Part shown: positions 8,271-16,099 of the stretch, one piece after another
Numbering within the stretch: position 1 is the first letter of the stretch
Layout: every line of letters begins with the position of its first letter
NCBI RefSeq assembly: GCF_017877135.1
Contig: NZ_JAGIPH010000003.1
Span: 186,001 to 250,000 of the forward strand
Direction of reading: 5' to 3'
Length of the DNA stretch: 64,000 nucleotides
Source of the DNA: Neorhizobium galegae
GTDB taxonomy: Bacteria; Pseudomonadota; Alphaproteobacteria; Rhizobiales; Rhizobiaceae
Position numbers and translations under genes: made by a program
The notes under the pieces: generated by a model
Told to the model about the DNA's origin: nothing
The model's input: only the letters and a program-made list of their open reading frames with translations
Database searches by the model: none

Positions 8271-9089
8271 TTACTGCCGGGCGAGGCGGGCAATCACCAG
8301 ATGGCCGGGGCTCGGATTGCCCTCCTGCATCCGCACATTGATCTCTTCCATCTCGATCAGGGAAAAGCCGGTATCGGCCAGCCGTTCGCGGATATAGGCG
8401 GGCGAATGGACAAAGCGCTGGTGGGGGCCGACCATATAGGGACGGCCGGCCATGGCTTCCTCGGAAAGCGTTTCCGACGAGAAGACGAAAATGCCGCCAT
8501 CGACCATGTTTTCGGCAGCGCCGAAAAACAGCGGCTCCAGCGCGCCGAGATAAGGCAGCACGTCGGTGGCGGTGATGAGATCGAAGGGCTCGTCATCATT
8601 GTCTTCGAGGAAATCCTCGATTTCGGCGACATAGAGCGTTTCGTACAGATCCTTTTCATGGGCGATCTCGACCATGTTTTCGGAAATGTCGATGCCGGTA
8701 ATATCCTCGCAGAGATCGCGCAGCGTGCCGCCGGTGAGCCCGGTGCCGCAGCCGAGATCGAGCATGCGCTTGAAGGGGCCAAGCTCGCGCTCCTGCAGAC
8801 GCTGCAGCACCATTTTCGGCACATCATAGCCCAGCTGCGCGACGAGGATGTCCTCAAAGCTTTCCGCGTGCTGGTCAAACAGCGTTTCCACATAGGCGTC
8901 GGGCGCCTTGGGTGGCGTTTCGCCGCGCCCGAGCGAGGCGATGCGCACCGAAGCGCCGCCGTGATCTTCCGGATCGATCTCCAGAACCTCGCCATAAGCG
9001 GCGACGGCCGCATCGATTTCGCCCGCCTTCTCATGGGCGAGAGCCCGGTTATAGGCTTCCGCCAGCGCGTCTTCGTCGATCTTGGTCAT
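8271..9089 (-). CDS. Class I SAM-dependent methyltransferase with N-terminal TPR-like segment
   Basis: 272 residues. The first ~55 residues look like a tetratricopeptide-type helical pair (AYNRALAHEKAGEIDAAVAA, then YGEVLEIDPED). The methyltransferase fold follows: motif I DLGCGTGLTGG, the acidic end of strand 2 GIDISENM, and motif IV LITATDVLPY. The architecture is that of the 'TPR repeat methyltransferases' of alphaproteobacteria, whose substrate is not known to me. I chose the ATG at 9089 (GAAGG upstream) over one 17 codons earlier. It is a single-gene minus-strand unit. Confidence 0.8.
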   Translation of the reverse strand: MTKIDEDALAEAYNRALAHEKAGEIDAAVAAYGEVLEIDPEDHGGASVRIASLGRGETPPKAPDAYVETLFDQHAESFEDILVAQLGYDVPKMVLQRLQERELGPFKRMLDLGCGTGLTGGTLRDLCEDITGIDISENMVEIAHEKDLYETLYVAEIEDFLEDNDDEPFDLITATDVLPYLGALEPLFFGAAENMVDGGIFVFSSETLSEEAMAGRPYMVGPHQRFVHSPAYIRERLADTGFSLIEMEEINVRMQEGNPSPGHLVIARLARQ

Positions 9090-9170
9090 GGCAGCCTTCT
9101 TTTTCCGAACCGTTGCGCCCGGATTTAAGCAAAGTGCCACCCAATGGCAAGGACAAGCGGCGGCCCGCGT

Positions 9171-9437
9171 TCAATGCAGGATGAACTCGCCCTTAAGCGA
9201 GCGCCATTCGCTGGCGGCGATCAGCTTGCGATGGACGTAGCGCACCGAATGCAGCGGCCCGTCGAGCTTCTCCTGCCAGAATTTGAGGAAACCCCGCATT
9301 TCAGGAAAATCCGGAGCAAGATCGTAATGCTGCCAGATATAGGTTTGCAAGAGTGTGGGATGATCGGGCAGGCGGTAGAGGATCTGCGCGGTGGTGAGGC
9401 CGTAGCCTTTCAGCATCATGTCCATTTCGGGTGTCAT
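9171..9437 (-). CDS. usg: Usg family protein
   Basis: 88 residues, opening with a short lead to GYGLTTAQILYRLPDHPTLL and containing LQTYIWQHYDLAPDFP, both characteristic of the alphaproteobacterial Usg family. Historically it was linked to the trp region in some genomes, but its biochemical role is unproven. It is compact, soluble and rich in aromatic residues. AGGGGA lies upstream of the ATG at 9437. Here it is not next to trp genes. Confidence 0.85.
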   Translation of the reverse strand: MTPEMDMMLKGYGLTTAQILYRLPDHPTLLQTYIWQHYDLAPDFPEMRGFLKFWQEKLDGPLHSVRYVHRKLIAASEWRSLKGEFILH

Positions 9438-9715
9438 ATCGTGTCCCCTGGAGTTGAGCCTTGATGACGCCGCAGCGTCAGCGAAATTGGAACACTGCAG
9501 GCTTAATCGTGGCTTAACAAGACGTAATATTTTCGAAATGTCCGTGCAAAATCATGATGTTATCACTCTATCTGAACGGCTGCTGCCAAACTGGTTCATC
9601 TGCGGTTCAGACGGTGAGGCGTCATTCTGATGATGGAACAAACCAGACCGCTCCCCGTTTAAGCGCGCCGCACCTGGCGCACAGGGAGTGGTTATAAAGA
9701 CGATCAGGAGAAAAC
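9438..9715. promoter_or_regulatory. Divergent intergenic region between usg and the OmpA-family gene
   Basis: 278 bases, with AT-rich patches around 9500-9545 that are likely promoter material for the two diverging genes. AGGAG at 9708-9712 is the ribosome-binding site of the OmpA-family gene. I see no hairpin or repeat worth naming. Confidence 0.35.
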
Positions 9716-12079
9716 ATGTCCAAGCGAACCGGATATCTTGCGAGCGTGGCAATGCCGCTGATCTCGATGAGTCTGATGGTGCCCCAGGCGCTGGCAATGC
9801 CCGCCATGCCGCCGCTGCAACCGGCCGCGATGGCCCAGGATCTCATCCGCGTGCAGGCGCAGCCGGGCGGGCCCGATGGGGCCGACGCCGAGGAACTAAA
9901 GAAGCGCCACCAGAAACCGGCCGGCGAAGAGCCCGCAGCACGGGGCGCACCGGAAGCCCGCCCGGAACCGAAGGCAGAGGCGCGCCCGGAACCGAAGGCC
10001 GAGCCACGCCCTGAGCCCCGCGCCGAGCCGCGCCCGGAACCGAGGGCAGAGCCTGCACCGCGCGCCGAGCCGGCGCCCAGGGCCGAACAACGTCCGGAAC
10101 CCAAGGCCGAGCCGCAGCGCGAAGCGCCGGAAGCGGCCCCGAAGCCGCGTGCCGCCCAGCAGGAAGCGCCCGCCGAGCGGCCGCAGGCGCCGGCCCGTGC
10201 GGCTCCGGCAGAGCCCCGTCCTGCCGACGCGCAACCCGTCGAACCGAAGCCGGTCGCGCCAAAGCCTGCGCGTGAAAAGCCGGCAGAGCCTGCACTTGCA
10301 CCGGCCGAAAAGCCCGCGCCGATCGGCAAGCCTTCGCCTGCCGCGCGCCCCGGTGATGCGGAAAAGCCGGCTCCGGCCGAAAAGCCTGCCGCGGAAGCGC
10401 CTCCTGCGCCGGCCGGCGAAAAGCCGAAGCGTCCGGCCGCTGCAGAACCGGCCGCTCCGTCGGAGACAGCACCGGCACGCCAGCAGCAGCGTCCGGGCGA
10501 AACCGGCAAACCGGCTCCGGCCGCCGGCGAGGCGCCCGCTGAGGCTCCGGCTCCGGCCGAGCGTCCTGCAACGCCGCTCTCCGGCGAAGCGCCGGCTCCC
10601 GCCGCCCGCCCGACGGCCCCTGGCGCACAGACGCCTGAAGGCGCACCCGCTGCTCGTCCCGGCGTGCCGAAGCCGCCCGTTGCCGGCCAGCCGCCTGTTC
10701 CCGGTCAGCCCCCTGTTCCGGGCCAGCCTCCGGTTCCCGGCCAGCCGGCAGCACCGGGCCAGGCCGCAACCCCTGTTGCCCCGACCGTTGCTTCGCCGAC
10801 GACGCCTGAACAGATCGAGCGGGCCCGCAAGATCGCCGACAATCCGGCCTCCAGCACGCAGCCGATCGTTCTGCCGGTAGAAAATGGCGCAGCCGTTCTC
10901 GACAGCGCCAAGGAAGCGCCGCCGGTAGCCGGCCAACGCCCTGCCGGCCCTCGCGATGGTGAACCCCGTGATGGTGCGCCAAGAGACGGCGGACCGCGTG
11001 GGGCAGGGCCGCGCGACGGTGGTCCGCGTGGCGGACCGGTTCCGGTCGTTGATCCGAACGCACCGCTGCCGCCTCCGCCGCGCTCGGATGCCGATGCCCA
11101 GGCAGGCCCCGCCGGCCGTGCCGCACCGCCGGTGCGCATCGAGGCGATTACCGCCGAACGCGGCGAGCGGATGCGCGAACGCCCGCGCTACGACCTGCCG
11201 CCCGGTTTCGATGGACGCAATGTCGGTGGCCCGGCCGATGACGGCCGCATCATCATCAACTTCGACAACCGCACCATCGTCCGCCACGACGACAGCCGTC
11301 GCTTCTACGACAGCGGCTATACGCCGGAATACGAGCGCCTGCCCGGCGGCCGGACCCGCGAAATCATCGATCGCGACAATGGCGTGCAGATCGTGACGAT
11401 CCGCGACCGTTATGGCGACGTGGTGCAGCGCTCGCGCATCGGGCGGGATGGTCGTGAATATGTTCTGTTCTACGCCGGCGACCAGCGCGACGACCGCGGC
11501 CCCGACTATGAATGGCGCGACCCGGCCTACGATCTGCCGCCGATGCGTCTGACGATCCCGGTCAACCAGTACATCATCGACACCTCGACGGATCCGGACC
11601 GGGACTATTACAAGTTCCTGGAACAGCCGCCGGTGGAGCGCGTCGAACGGGTCTATACGCTGGACGAGGTGCGCTACTCGGCCCGCGTCCGTGACAAGGT
11701 GCGCCGTATCGATCTCGATACCATCACCTTTGCAACGGGCAGCGCCGACATTCCGATGAGCCAGGCCCGCTCGCTGCGCAAGGTGGCCGATGCCATCAAC
11801 GAGGTGCTGAAGAAGGACCCGAGCGAAACCTTCCTCATCGAAGGCCATACCGATGCCGTGGGCTCCGACGAGAGCAACCTCGTGCTGTCTGACCGGCGCG
11901 CCGAGCAGGTGGCGGTCGTGCTGAGCGAAGTCTACGGCATTCCGCCGGAAAACATGACGACGCAGGGCTATGGCGAGCGTTACCTCAAGGTCAACACAGC
12001 GGGCCCCTCGCAGGAGAACCGCCGCGTCACCATCCGCCGCATCACCGCACTGGTGAAGCCAGTCGCGCAGAATCGCTGA
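9716..12079 (+). CDS. Secreted proline-rich OmpA-family protein
   Basis: 787 residues. Signal peptide in the first ~27 residues (YLASVAMPLISMSLMVPQALA). Residues ~60-420 are low complexity: Glu-Pro-Lys-Ala-Glu/Arg-Pro-Glu-Pro units, then Ala/Pro/Lys repeats, then a hexapeptide array PPVPGQ (about residues 322-345), then RDGxPRDG units near 415-440. A middle part (~470-650) is charged. The last ~125 residues are an OmpA-like peptidoglycan-binding domain (DTITFATGSADIPMSQ, IEGHTDAVGSDESNLVLSDRRA, QGYGERYLKVNT, ENRRVTIRR). The likely role is a periplasmic or outer-membrane protein tethered to peptidoglycan, the Pro-rich part spanning or bridging. It is a single gene with its own terminator. Confidence 0.88.
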   Translation: MSKRTGYLASVAMPLISMSLMVPQALAMPAMPPLQPAAMAQDLIRVQAQPGGPDGADAEELKKRHQKPAGEEPAARGAPEARPEPKAEARPEPKAEPRPEPRAEPRPEPRAEPAPRAEPAPRAEQRPEPKAEPQREAPEAAPKPRAAQQEAPAERPQAPARAAPAEPRPADAQPVEPKPVAPKPAREKPAEPALAPAEKPAPIGKPSPAARPGDAEKPAPAEKPAAEAPPAPAGEKPKRPAAAEPAAPSETAPARQQQRPGETGKPAPAAGEAPAEAPAPAERPATPLSGEAPAPAARPTAPGAQTPEGAPAARPGVPKPPVAGQPPVPGQPPVPGQPPVPGQPAAPGQAATPVAPTVASPTTPEQIERARKIADNPASSTQPIVLPVENGAAVLDSAKEAPPVAGQRPAGPRDGEPRDGAPRDGGPRGAGPRDGGPRGGPVPVVDPNAPLPPPPRSDADAQAGPAGRAAPPVRIEAITAERGERMRERPRYDLPPGFDGRNVGGPADDGRIIINFDNRTIVRHDDSRRFYDSGYTPEYERLPGGRTREIIDRDNGVQIVTIRDRYGDVVQRSRIGRDGREYVLFYAGDQRDDRGPDYEWRDPAYDLPPMRLTIPVNQYIIDTSTDPDRDYYKFLEQPPVERVERVYTLDEVRYSARVRDKVRRIDLDTITFATGSADIPMSQARSLRKVADAINEVLKKDPSETFLIEGHTDAVGSDESNLVLSDRRAEQVAVVLSEVYGIPPENMTTQGYGERYLKVNTAGPSQENRRVTIRRITALVKPVAQNR

Positions 12080-12102
12080 AGCACTTCTGCACTGCAATCA
12101 TG

Positions 12103-12130
12103 GCCGCCGGAGAGATCCGGCGGCTTTTTC
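12103..12130 (+). terminator. Rho-independent terminator of the OmpA-family gene
   Basis: Perfect 9-bp stem GCCGCCGGA (12103-12111) and TCCGGCGGC (12116-12124), GAGA tetraloop, followed by TTTTTC. It starts 24 bases after the stop codon. Confidence 0.9.
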
Positions 12131-12471
12131 GTGCGCGAGCTAGGCTCGCGACTCATGAGTCCCGCCAATAGCACCATGTCGCGGCGATGAAGATCGCGAA
12201 GAGCAATGTGTGGGCGCATCGATCGTACGGGCTGGGACGCGTCTGCACGTCTGGCAGGAGACCACCAAGGCGCTCGATGTGAAGATTATGCAGTGGCTGA
12301 GGCTTGCGGCAACAGCATCCCGACTTCCGGGTGTCCCGGAACTTGGCTATCCCACCGTCAAAAGTGGGCGGTCAGTCCGCTCATAGGGGAAATTGAGGGT
12401 TCGGATCAAATGCTGAGGGAACAAGCCATGGCCGCGTATTCAGGCCAGAATGTGAATAGAGGGACGGCGCC
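12131..12471. other. Non-coding or degenerate stretch
   Basis: About 340 bases with no frame that has convincing codon usage or a recognisable domain. One frame stays open from 12206 to the GTG of the next gene but is Cys/Trp-rich and unlike the neighbours. The only near-protein-like signal is a short hydrophobic run on the minus strand near 12160-12215, too short to name. It may be remnant DNA from an old rearrangement. Confidence 0.4.
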
Positions 12472-13410
12472 GTGAACTTGCAGCTTCAGCAGCCATTGCT
12501 GGATGGCGGATCTTTGCAAGCAGGGCGGATTGACAAGGAGATTGTAATCGCCGGTCTCGCTCGCGATTGCGCGCACTCGCTGCCGCGGTTGCTTCCGGTG
12601 CTGGAGGAACTGGCCGAGCGTTTTTCCCGCAGTCATTTCATCTTTCTCGAAAACGATTCCCTTGATCGGACAAAGGAAGTTCTCAAGGCTTTCGCGAAAC
12701 AGCATCCCTCTTGTTACTTTGACAGCCTGGATGGAATTGGCAGGATTTATCGCAGGCGGACGGCTCGATTGGCCTATCTGCGCAATGCCATTCTGCAGCG
12801 CGCCGAAGCCTGTGTCGCGGATCCTCAGCATGCTTTTCTATTGCTGCTGGACCTTGATGACGTCAATTCCACCGTCACCGTCGATTATCTGCTCAATCTT
12901 GTCGAAAACGACACCGGCGACTGGGCTGGCCTCTTCGCCAATCAAGCGGACAACTATTACGATCTGTGGGCCTTACGTCATGCCAGGCTCTGCCCAGGCG
13001 ATGTTTGGAAGAAGGTGCGCGAGCGCCCCAAGGAGATGAGCCGGGAGGACGCCGTTGCGCGCTTCGTCACAGCGCTCTCCTTTTCGCTGCCGCCAGATCA
13101 AGGGCGTGTGGAGGTAGAAAGTGCCTTTGGCGGATTGGGTCTTTATCGCTTTTCCGCGATTTCCGGGTGCCGTTAAGTGGGGCTTGGCGATGATGGCCGT
13201 GAGGTTTGCGAGCATGTGGCCTTTAATGAGGCTGTGCGTCGGCGTGGCGGTCGGCTTTTCATTGATTGCGCTCTGATCAATGGCAGAGGGACCGAGGCTC
13301 ATGCGCCGCCCAGGACCCGCTGGCAAAAGTGGAAGAAGCGCCTTCGCAAACTGAGGGTGCTATGGGAGAGAGGGCGGAAATATGACCCAACCCTCTCCAT
13401 ACAAGGCTGA
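12472..13410 (+). pseudogene. Glycosyltransferase-like (CAP59/mannosyltransferase type) gene interrupted by one in-frame stop
   Basis: A GTG at 12472 (AGAGGGA upstream) opens 234 residues to a TAA at 13174-13176. The same frame continues directly for 77 more codons to a TGA at 13408-13410. The N-terminal part has IVIAGLARDCAHSLPRLL, a FIFLENDSLDRTKEVL segment and LLLLDLDDVN (a DxDD-like acidic motif). The part before the stop ends FGGLGLYRFSAISGCR, and the part after it reads VGLGDDGREVCEHVAFNEAV and GGRLFIDCALINGRG. As I recall, both halves belong to one domain of the Cryptococcus CAP59-like mannosyltransferase family, with a Tyr expected at the stop position. The simplest reading is a single nonsense mutation (TAC/TAT to TAA). 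A sequencing error or readthrough is possible but less likely. Confidence 0.7.
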
Positions 13411-13753
13411 TTTTCGAACTGGTCTACGCAACAGCAGCGAGTCCGGTGTGGGGGGTGGTCGCAATGGCTGCCGTGATCGAGCCTGACAGACGCGACCTGC
13501 CCCGGAAAATCGCCTTTCGCGCTGCCGGTTTTTGCCTTTCTGCGCCGATTGCGGGTCGAGCGGTCTCAGGTCCGGGCCCACAGTCGGATGTGGTTGAGCC
13601 GGATTGCCGAAGTCTTTCGGTGAGTGTCGCAGTTACAGTCTGGATCGGAAGAGGTTACGGGGTCCCCGCCACAGGGTGGGCCAGGCGGCAGTGGTGGTTG
13701 CGCGACGATCATCGTGATGCGGCGGGCATGTCGTGACAGGCAAGAGCAGTAAG
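13411..13753. other. Non-coding or degenerate stretch
   Basis: About 340 bases between the broken glycosyltransferase and mobB. Several short open frames exist on both strands but none has a start with a ribosome-binding site, normal codon use or a recognisable domain. I see no repeat, hairpin terminator or RNA gene. Confidence 0.4.
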
Positions 13754-14293
13754 TCACGCGTCGCGCGCCGTCCTGCCAAGGCCCACCACGTCGAGCACGA
13801 AATCGGCGATGGCGTCGGTGTCGTTCAGATCGAACACCGGGAGGGCGGTGTCGGAGACGGGGTGGTCGGCGGCGATGGCTTTGATGTGGGGATCGCTCGG
13901 CGCAAGCGGTTCGCGGCTCTTTGCCTCCAGCCGGCGCGCCTCGATCTTGGGCACGGGCTCGCGCTTGTAGCCCTCGATGAGGACGAGGTCGCAGGGTGCA
14001 AGGCGGGCGAGGATGTCTTCAAAACTCGGCTCGGGGGCTCCGCGCAGCTCGTGCATGATGGCAAAGCGCGTGCCGGACACCAGCGCTACCTCATGGGCGC
14101 CGGCCTGGCGATGGCGATAGCTGTCGGCACCGACCTTGTCGATATCGAAATCGTGGTGGGCGTGCTTGACGGTGGAGACGCGAAAGCCGCGCCGGGTCAG
14201 TTCTTCCACGAGCCGCACCGCAAGCCCCGTCTTGCCGGAATTCTTCCAGCCAGAAATGCCGAAGATACGGGGTTTTTCGTCGGGTGCCGACAT
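13754..14293 (-). CDS. mobB: Molybdopterin-guanine dinucleotide biosynthesis adaptor protein MobB
   Basis: 179 residues. P-loop GWKNSGKTGL near the N-terminus, then VSTVKHAHHDFDIDKVGADS with the His-rich motif typical of MobB, and later LVLIEGYKREPVPKIE. MobB is a GTP-binding partner of MobA that helps attach GMP to molybdopterin. I chose the ATG at 14293 (MSAPDEKPRIFGISG). Its start is separated by one base from the mobA stop, so mobA and mobB are translated from one message, downstream of the EamA transporter gene. Confidence 0.92.
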   Translation of the reverse strand: MSAPDEKPRIFGISGWKNSGKTGLAVRLVEELTRRGFRVSTVKHAHHDFDIDKVGADSYRHRQAGAHEVALVSGTRFAIMHELRGAPEPSFEDILARLAPCDLVLIEGYKREPVPKIEARRLEAKSREPLAPSDPHIKAIAADHPVSDTALPVFDLNDTDAIADFVLDVVGLGRTARDA

Positions 14294-14294
14294 G

Positions 14295-14927
14295 TCAGAG
14301 AGCCTCGAGATAGCGATGGGCGATGTGCAGGTCGTCCGGCGTGTTGACATTGAGGAAGGGATCGAGCGGGCCGATACCTGTCGCCTGATCCGGAAACGCC
14401 ACCGTCACCGTGTCATAGCGCGCGAGAAACGCCTTGACCCTCGGGTTTTCCGGGCTTTCGAGAAAGGCCTGCAGCGCATTGGCGATTGTCACCGGAAAGA
14501 GGCCGCAGACCGGGTGTTCCGCGCCGCGCGAGGCGGCAACGGCAATGTCGTGGCCCTCGTCGATGGCCTGTTGCAGGCGTTCGACCAGATTTTCAGGCAG
14601 AAAAGGGCTGTCGACGGGGGCGCAGAGGACATGTTGCGCGGCCGGCGCCGTGGCAGCTGTGTGGCGAAGGGCCGTCAGAATGCCGGCAAGCGGGCCGCGC
14701 TGGCCGGGCAGTGTATCGGGCACACGGGGCAGATCGGCCGGGAGCGTAAACCCTTCCGGGGCATTGATGGCAAGCGTCGAAAGCTGGGGGGCAAGGCGCG
14801 CAACCGCGTGGGACAGGAGCGGCTGATCCCCCAAAAGGACATGGGCCTTGTCTCGCCCCATGCGGCTCGAGCGGCCGCCTGCCAGGATGACGCCCGGCGG
14901 TCTGTGGAGAAGAGGCTGCTCCGACAT
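14295..14927 (-). CDS. mobA: Molybdenum cofactor guanylyltransferase
   Basis: 210 residues. The nucleotide-binding motif LAGGRSSRMGRDKAHVLLG, CAPVDSPFLP (metal-site Asp) and FLNVNTPDDL at the end are the MobA pattern. The enzyme transfers GMP from GTP to Mo-molybdopterin, giving the bis-MGD cofactor used by DMSO-reductase-family enzymes. Two adjacent ATG codons (14930 and 14927) overlap the stop codon of the EamA gene. GAGGG on the message is better spaced for the second. It is coupled to the upstream transporter gene and to mobB downstream. Confidence 0.93.
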   Translation of the reverse strand: MSEQPLLHRPPGVILAGGRSSRMGRDKAHVLLGDQPLLSHAVARLAPQLSTLAINAPEGFTLPADLPRVPDTLPGQRGPLAGILTALRHTAATAPAAQHVLCAPVDSPFLPENLVERLQQAIDEGHDIAVAASRGAEHPVCGLFPVTIANALQAFLESPENPRVKAFLARYDTVTVAFPDQATGIGPLDPFLNVNTPDDLHIAHRYLEAL

Positions 14928-15847
14928 CATGTACCCTCGTCAATAGTTGCCGTCGGGCGGATGGATCTGGCGGCAAGGCTGCGGACCCGCCGCTTTTCGC
15001 GGTAGAAGGCATAAAGGCCGGAGGCGACGATGAGACTTGCACCGATCGCCATATAGCCGTCCGGGCGCTCGCCGAAGAAATAGAACCCGAGCGTCAGCGA
15101 AAAGATCAGGCTCGTATAGCGCAGGGGCGCGACCAGCGAGATGTCGCCGGAGCGCATGGCAATCACGATGGTCTGGTAGCCGGCGAGGATAAGCAGCGAG
15201 GCAATGGCGAGATGCCCGAGCGCGGAGGCGCTGACCGGGCTCCAGCCGCCCATCGGAATGATCAGGATGGCGCCGAAGAGCGTATTGGTGAGCGCCGCAA
15301 ACAGCGAAACCAAAAGCGTCGGGATGCCGGTATGGATCCGCCGCGTGGTGAGGTCGCGCCCGGCAGTGAAGAGGACGGCAATTACGGCAAACAGCGAGGC
15401 TGGCACGAAAGCCTCCGGGCTTGGCCTCAGCACGATCAGCACGCCGATGAAGCCGACGATGATGGCCACCCAGCGCCGCCAGCCGACGGGCTCCTTGAAG
15501 ACGGCCCAGGCGCCAAAGGTGACGGCGAGCGGCAGCGACAGGAGGATGGTGGCGGCGACGGCCAGATCGATATGGGCGAGCGCCGAGATATAGGTAACGG
15601 CCGCCCCGATCTCGAAGGCGGAGCGCAGGATGACGATGGGTGAAAACATCAGCCGGATCTGGTGCAGAAGCCCGAAATGGCGGGCCAGAAGCACCAGCAT
15701 GACCAGCGTCATCGTGCCCCGCAGAAACATGATCTGGCCGACATTCATTTCCGGCGTTACCATTTTCACGAAGGCATCGTTGGTGGTGAAGACCCCCATG
15801 GCAAGCGTCATCATCAGCGCGCCGCGCGCATTCGGTGACAGAGGCAT
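14927..15847 (-). CDS. EamA/DMT family transporter
   Basis: 306 residues, about ten hydrophobic segments in two EamA repeats, beginning LSPNARGALMMTLAMGVFTTNDAFVK. The second repeat contains YQTIVIAMRSGDISLVAPLRYTS and ends before an Arg-rich cytoplasmic tail (YREKRRVRSLAARS). Proteins of this superfamily export or import small metabolites; the substrate is unknown. I chose the ATG at 15847 because AGGGA lies 7 bases before it; a TTG two codons upstream is too close. Its stop overlaps the start of mobA, but a link to molybdenum is only positional. Confidence 0.88.
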   Translation of the reverse strand: MPLSPNARGALMMTLAMGVFTTNDAFVKMVTPEMNVGQIMFLRGTMTLVMLVLLARHFGLLHQIRLMFSPIVILRSAFEIGAAVTYISALAHIDLAVAATILLSLPLAVTFGAWAVFKEPVGWRRWVAIIVGFIGVLIVLRPSPEAFVPASLFAVIAVLFTAGRDLTTRRIHTGIPTLLVSLFAALTNTLFGAILIIPMGGWSPVSASALGHLAIASLLILAGYQTIVIAMRSGDISLVAPLRYTSLIFSLTLGFYFFGERPDGYMAIGASLIVASGLYAFYREKRRVRSLAARSIRPTATIDEGT

Positions 15848-16099
15848 TTCCAATTCCCTAGACGGATTTTTCGAGCTGATTTTAGCAAGGGCTTAAAGCA
15901 TCGCTGTGAGGTGGACCAGCCGTCCGTGCAGCCGCTGCGACTAATAGTCGTATTTTATCCCATAAATGGGCAGAGGGCGGCGTATGTTAACGAATGCGCA
16001 ATAGCTGATGGGCCAGTTTTGCCTGCGTTCCGCATGAGGTGGAATGACGCGTGACCGGTGCCGATGCGGGCAGACCGGGTTGCAGCACGGGGTAGTGCG
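15848..16099. promoter_or_regulatory. Divergent intergenic region between EamA transporter and chemoreceptor
   Basis: 252 bases. An AT-rich core around 15940-15990 (TCGTATTTTATCCCATAAATG and a TTAAC) is the probable promoter zone for both genes. I see no clear operator. Confidence 0.35.

Noticed and set aside
9896..12097. A 733-codon minus-strand frame antisense to the OmpA-family gene
   Set aside because: The opposite strand encodes a clear signal peptide and OmpA domain. The antisense product is Arg/Gly/Cys-rich mirror sequence of the Pro/Ala repeats.
12206..12475. Possible small gene ending in an overlap with the glycosyltransferase start
   Set aside because: The GTGA overlap looks operon-like, but the product is Trp/Cys-rich with atypical codon use, no ribosome-binding site and no recognisable domain.
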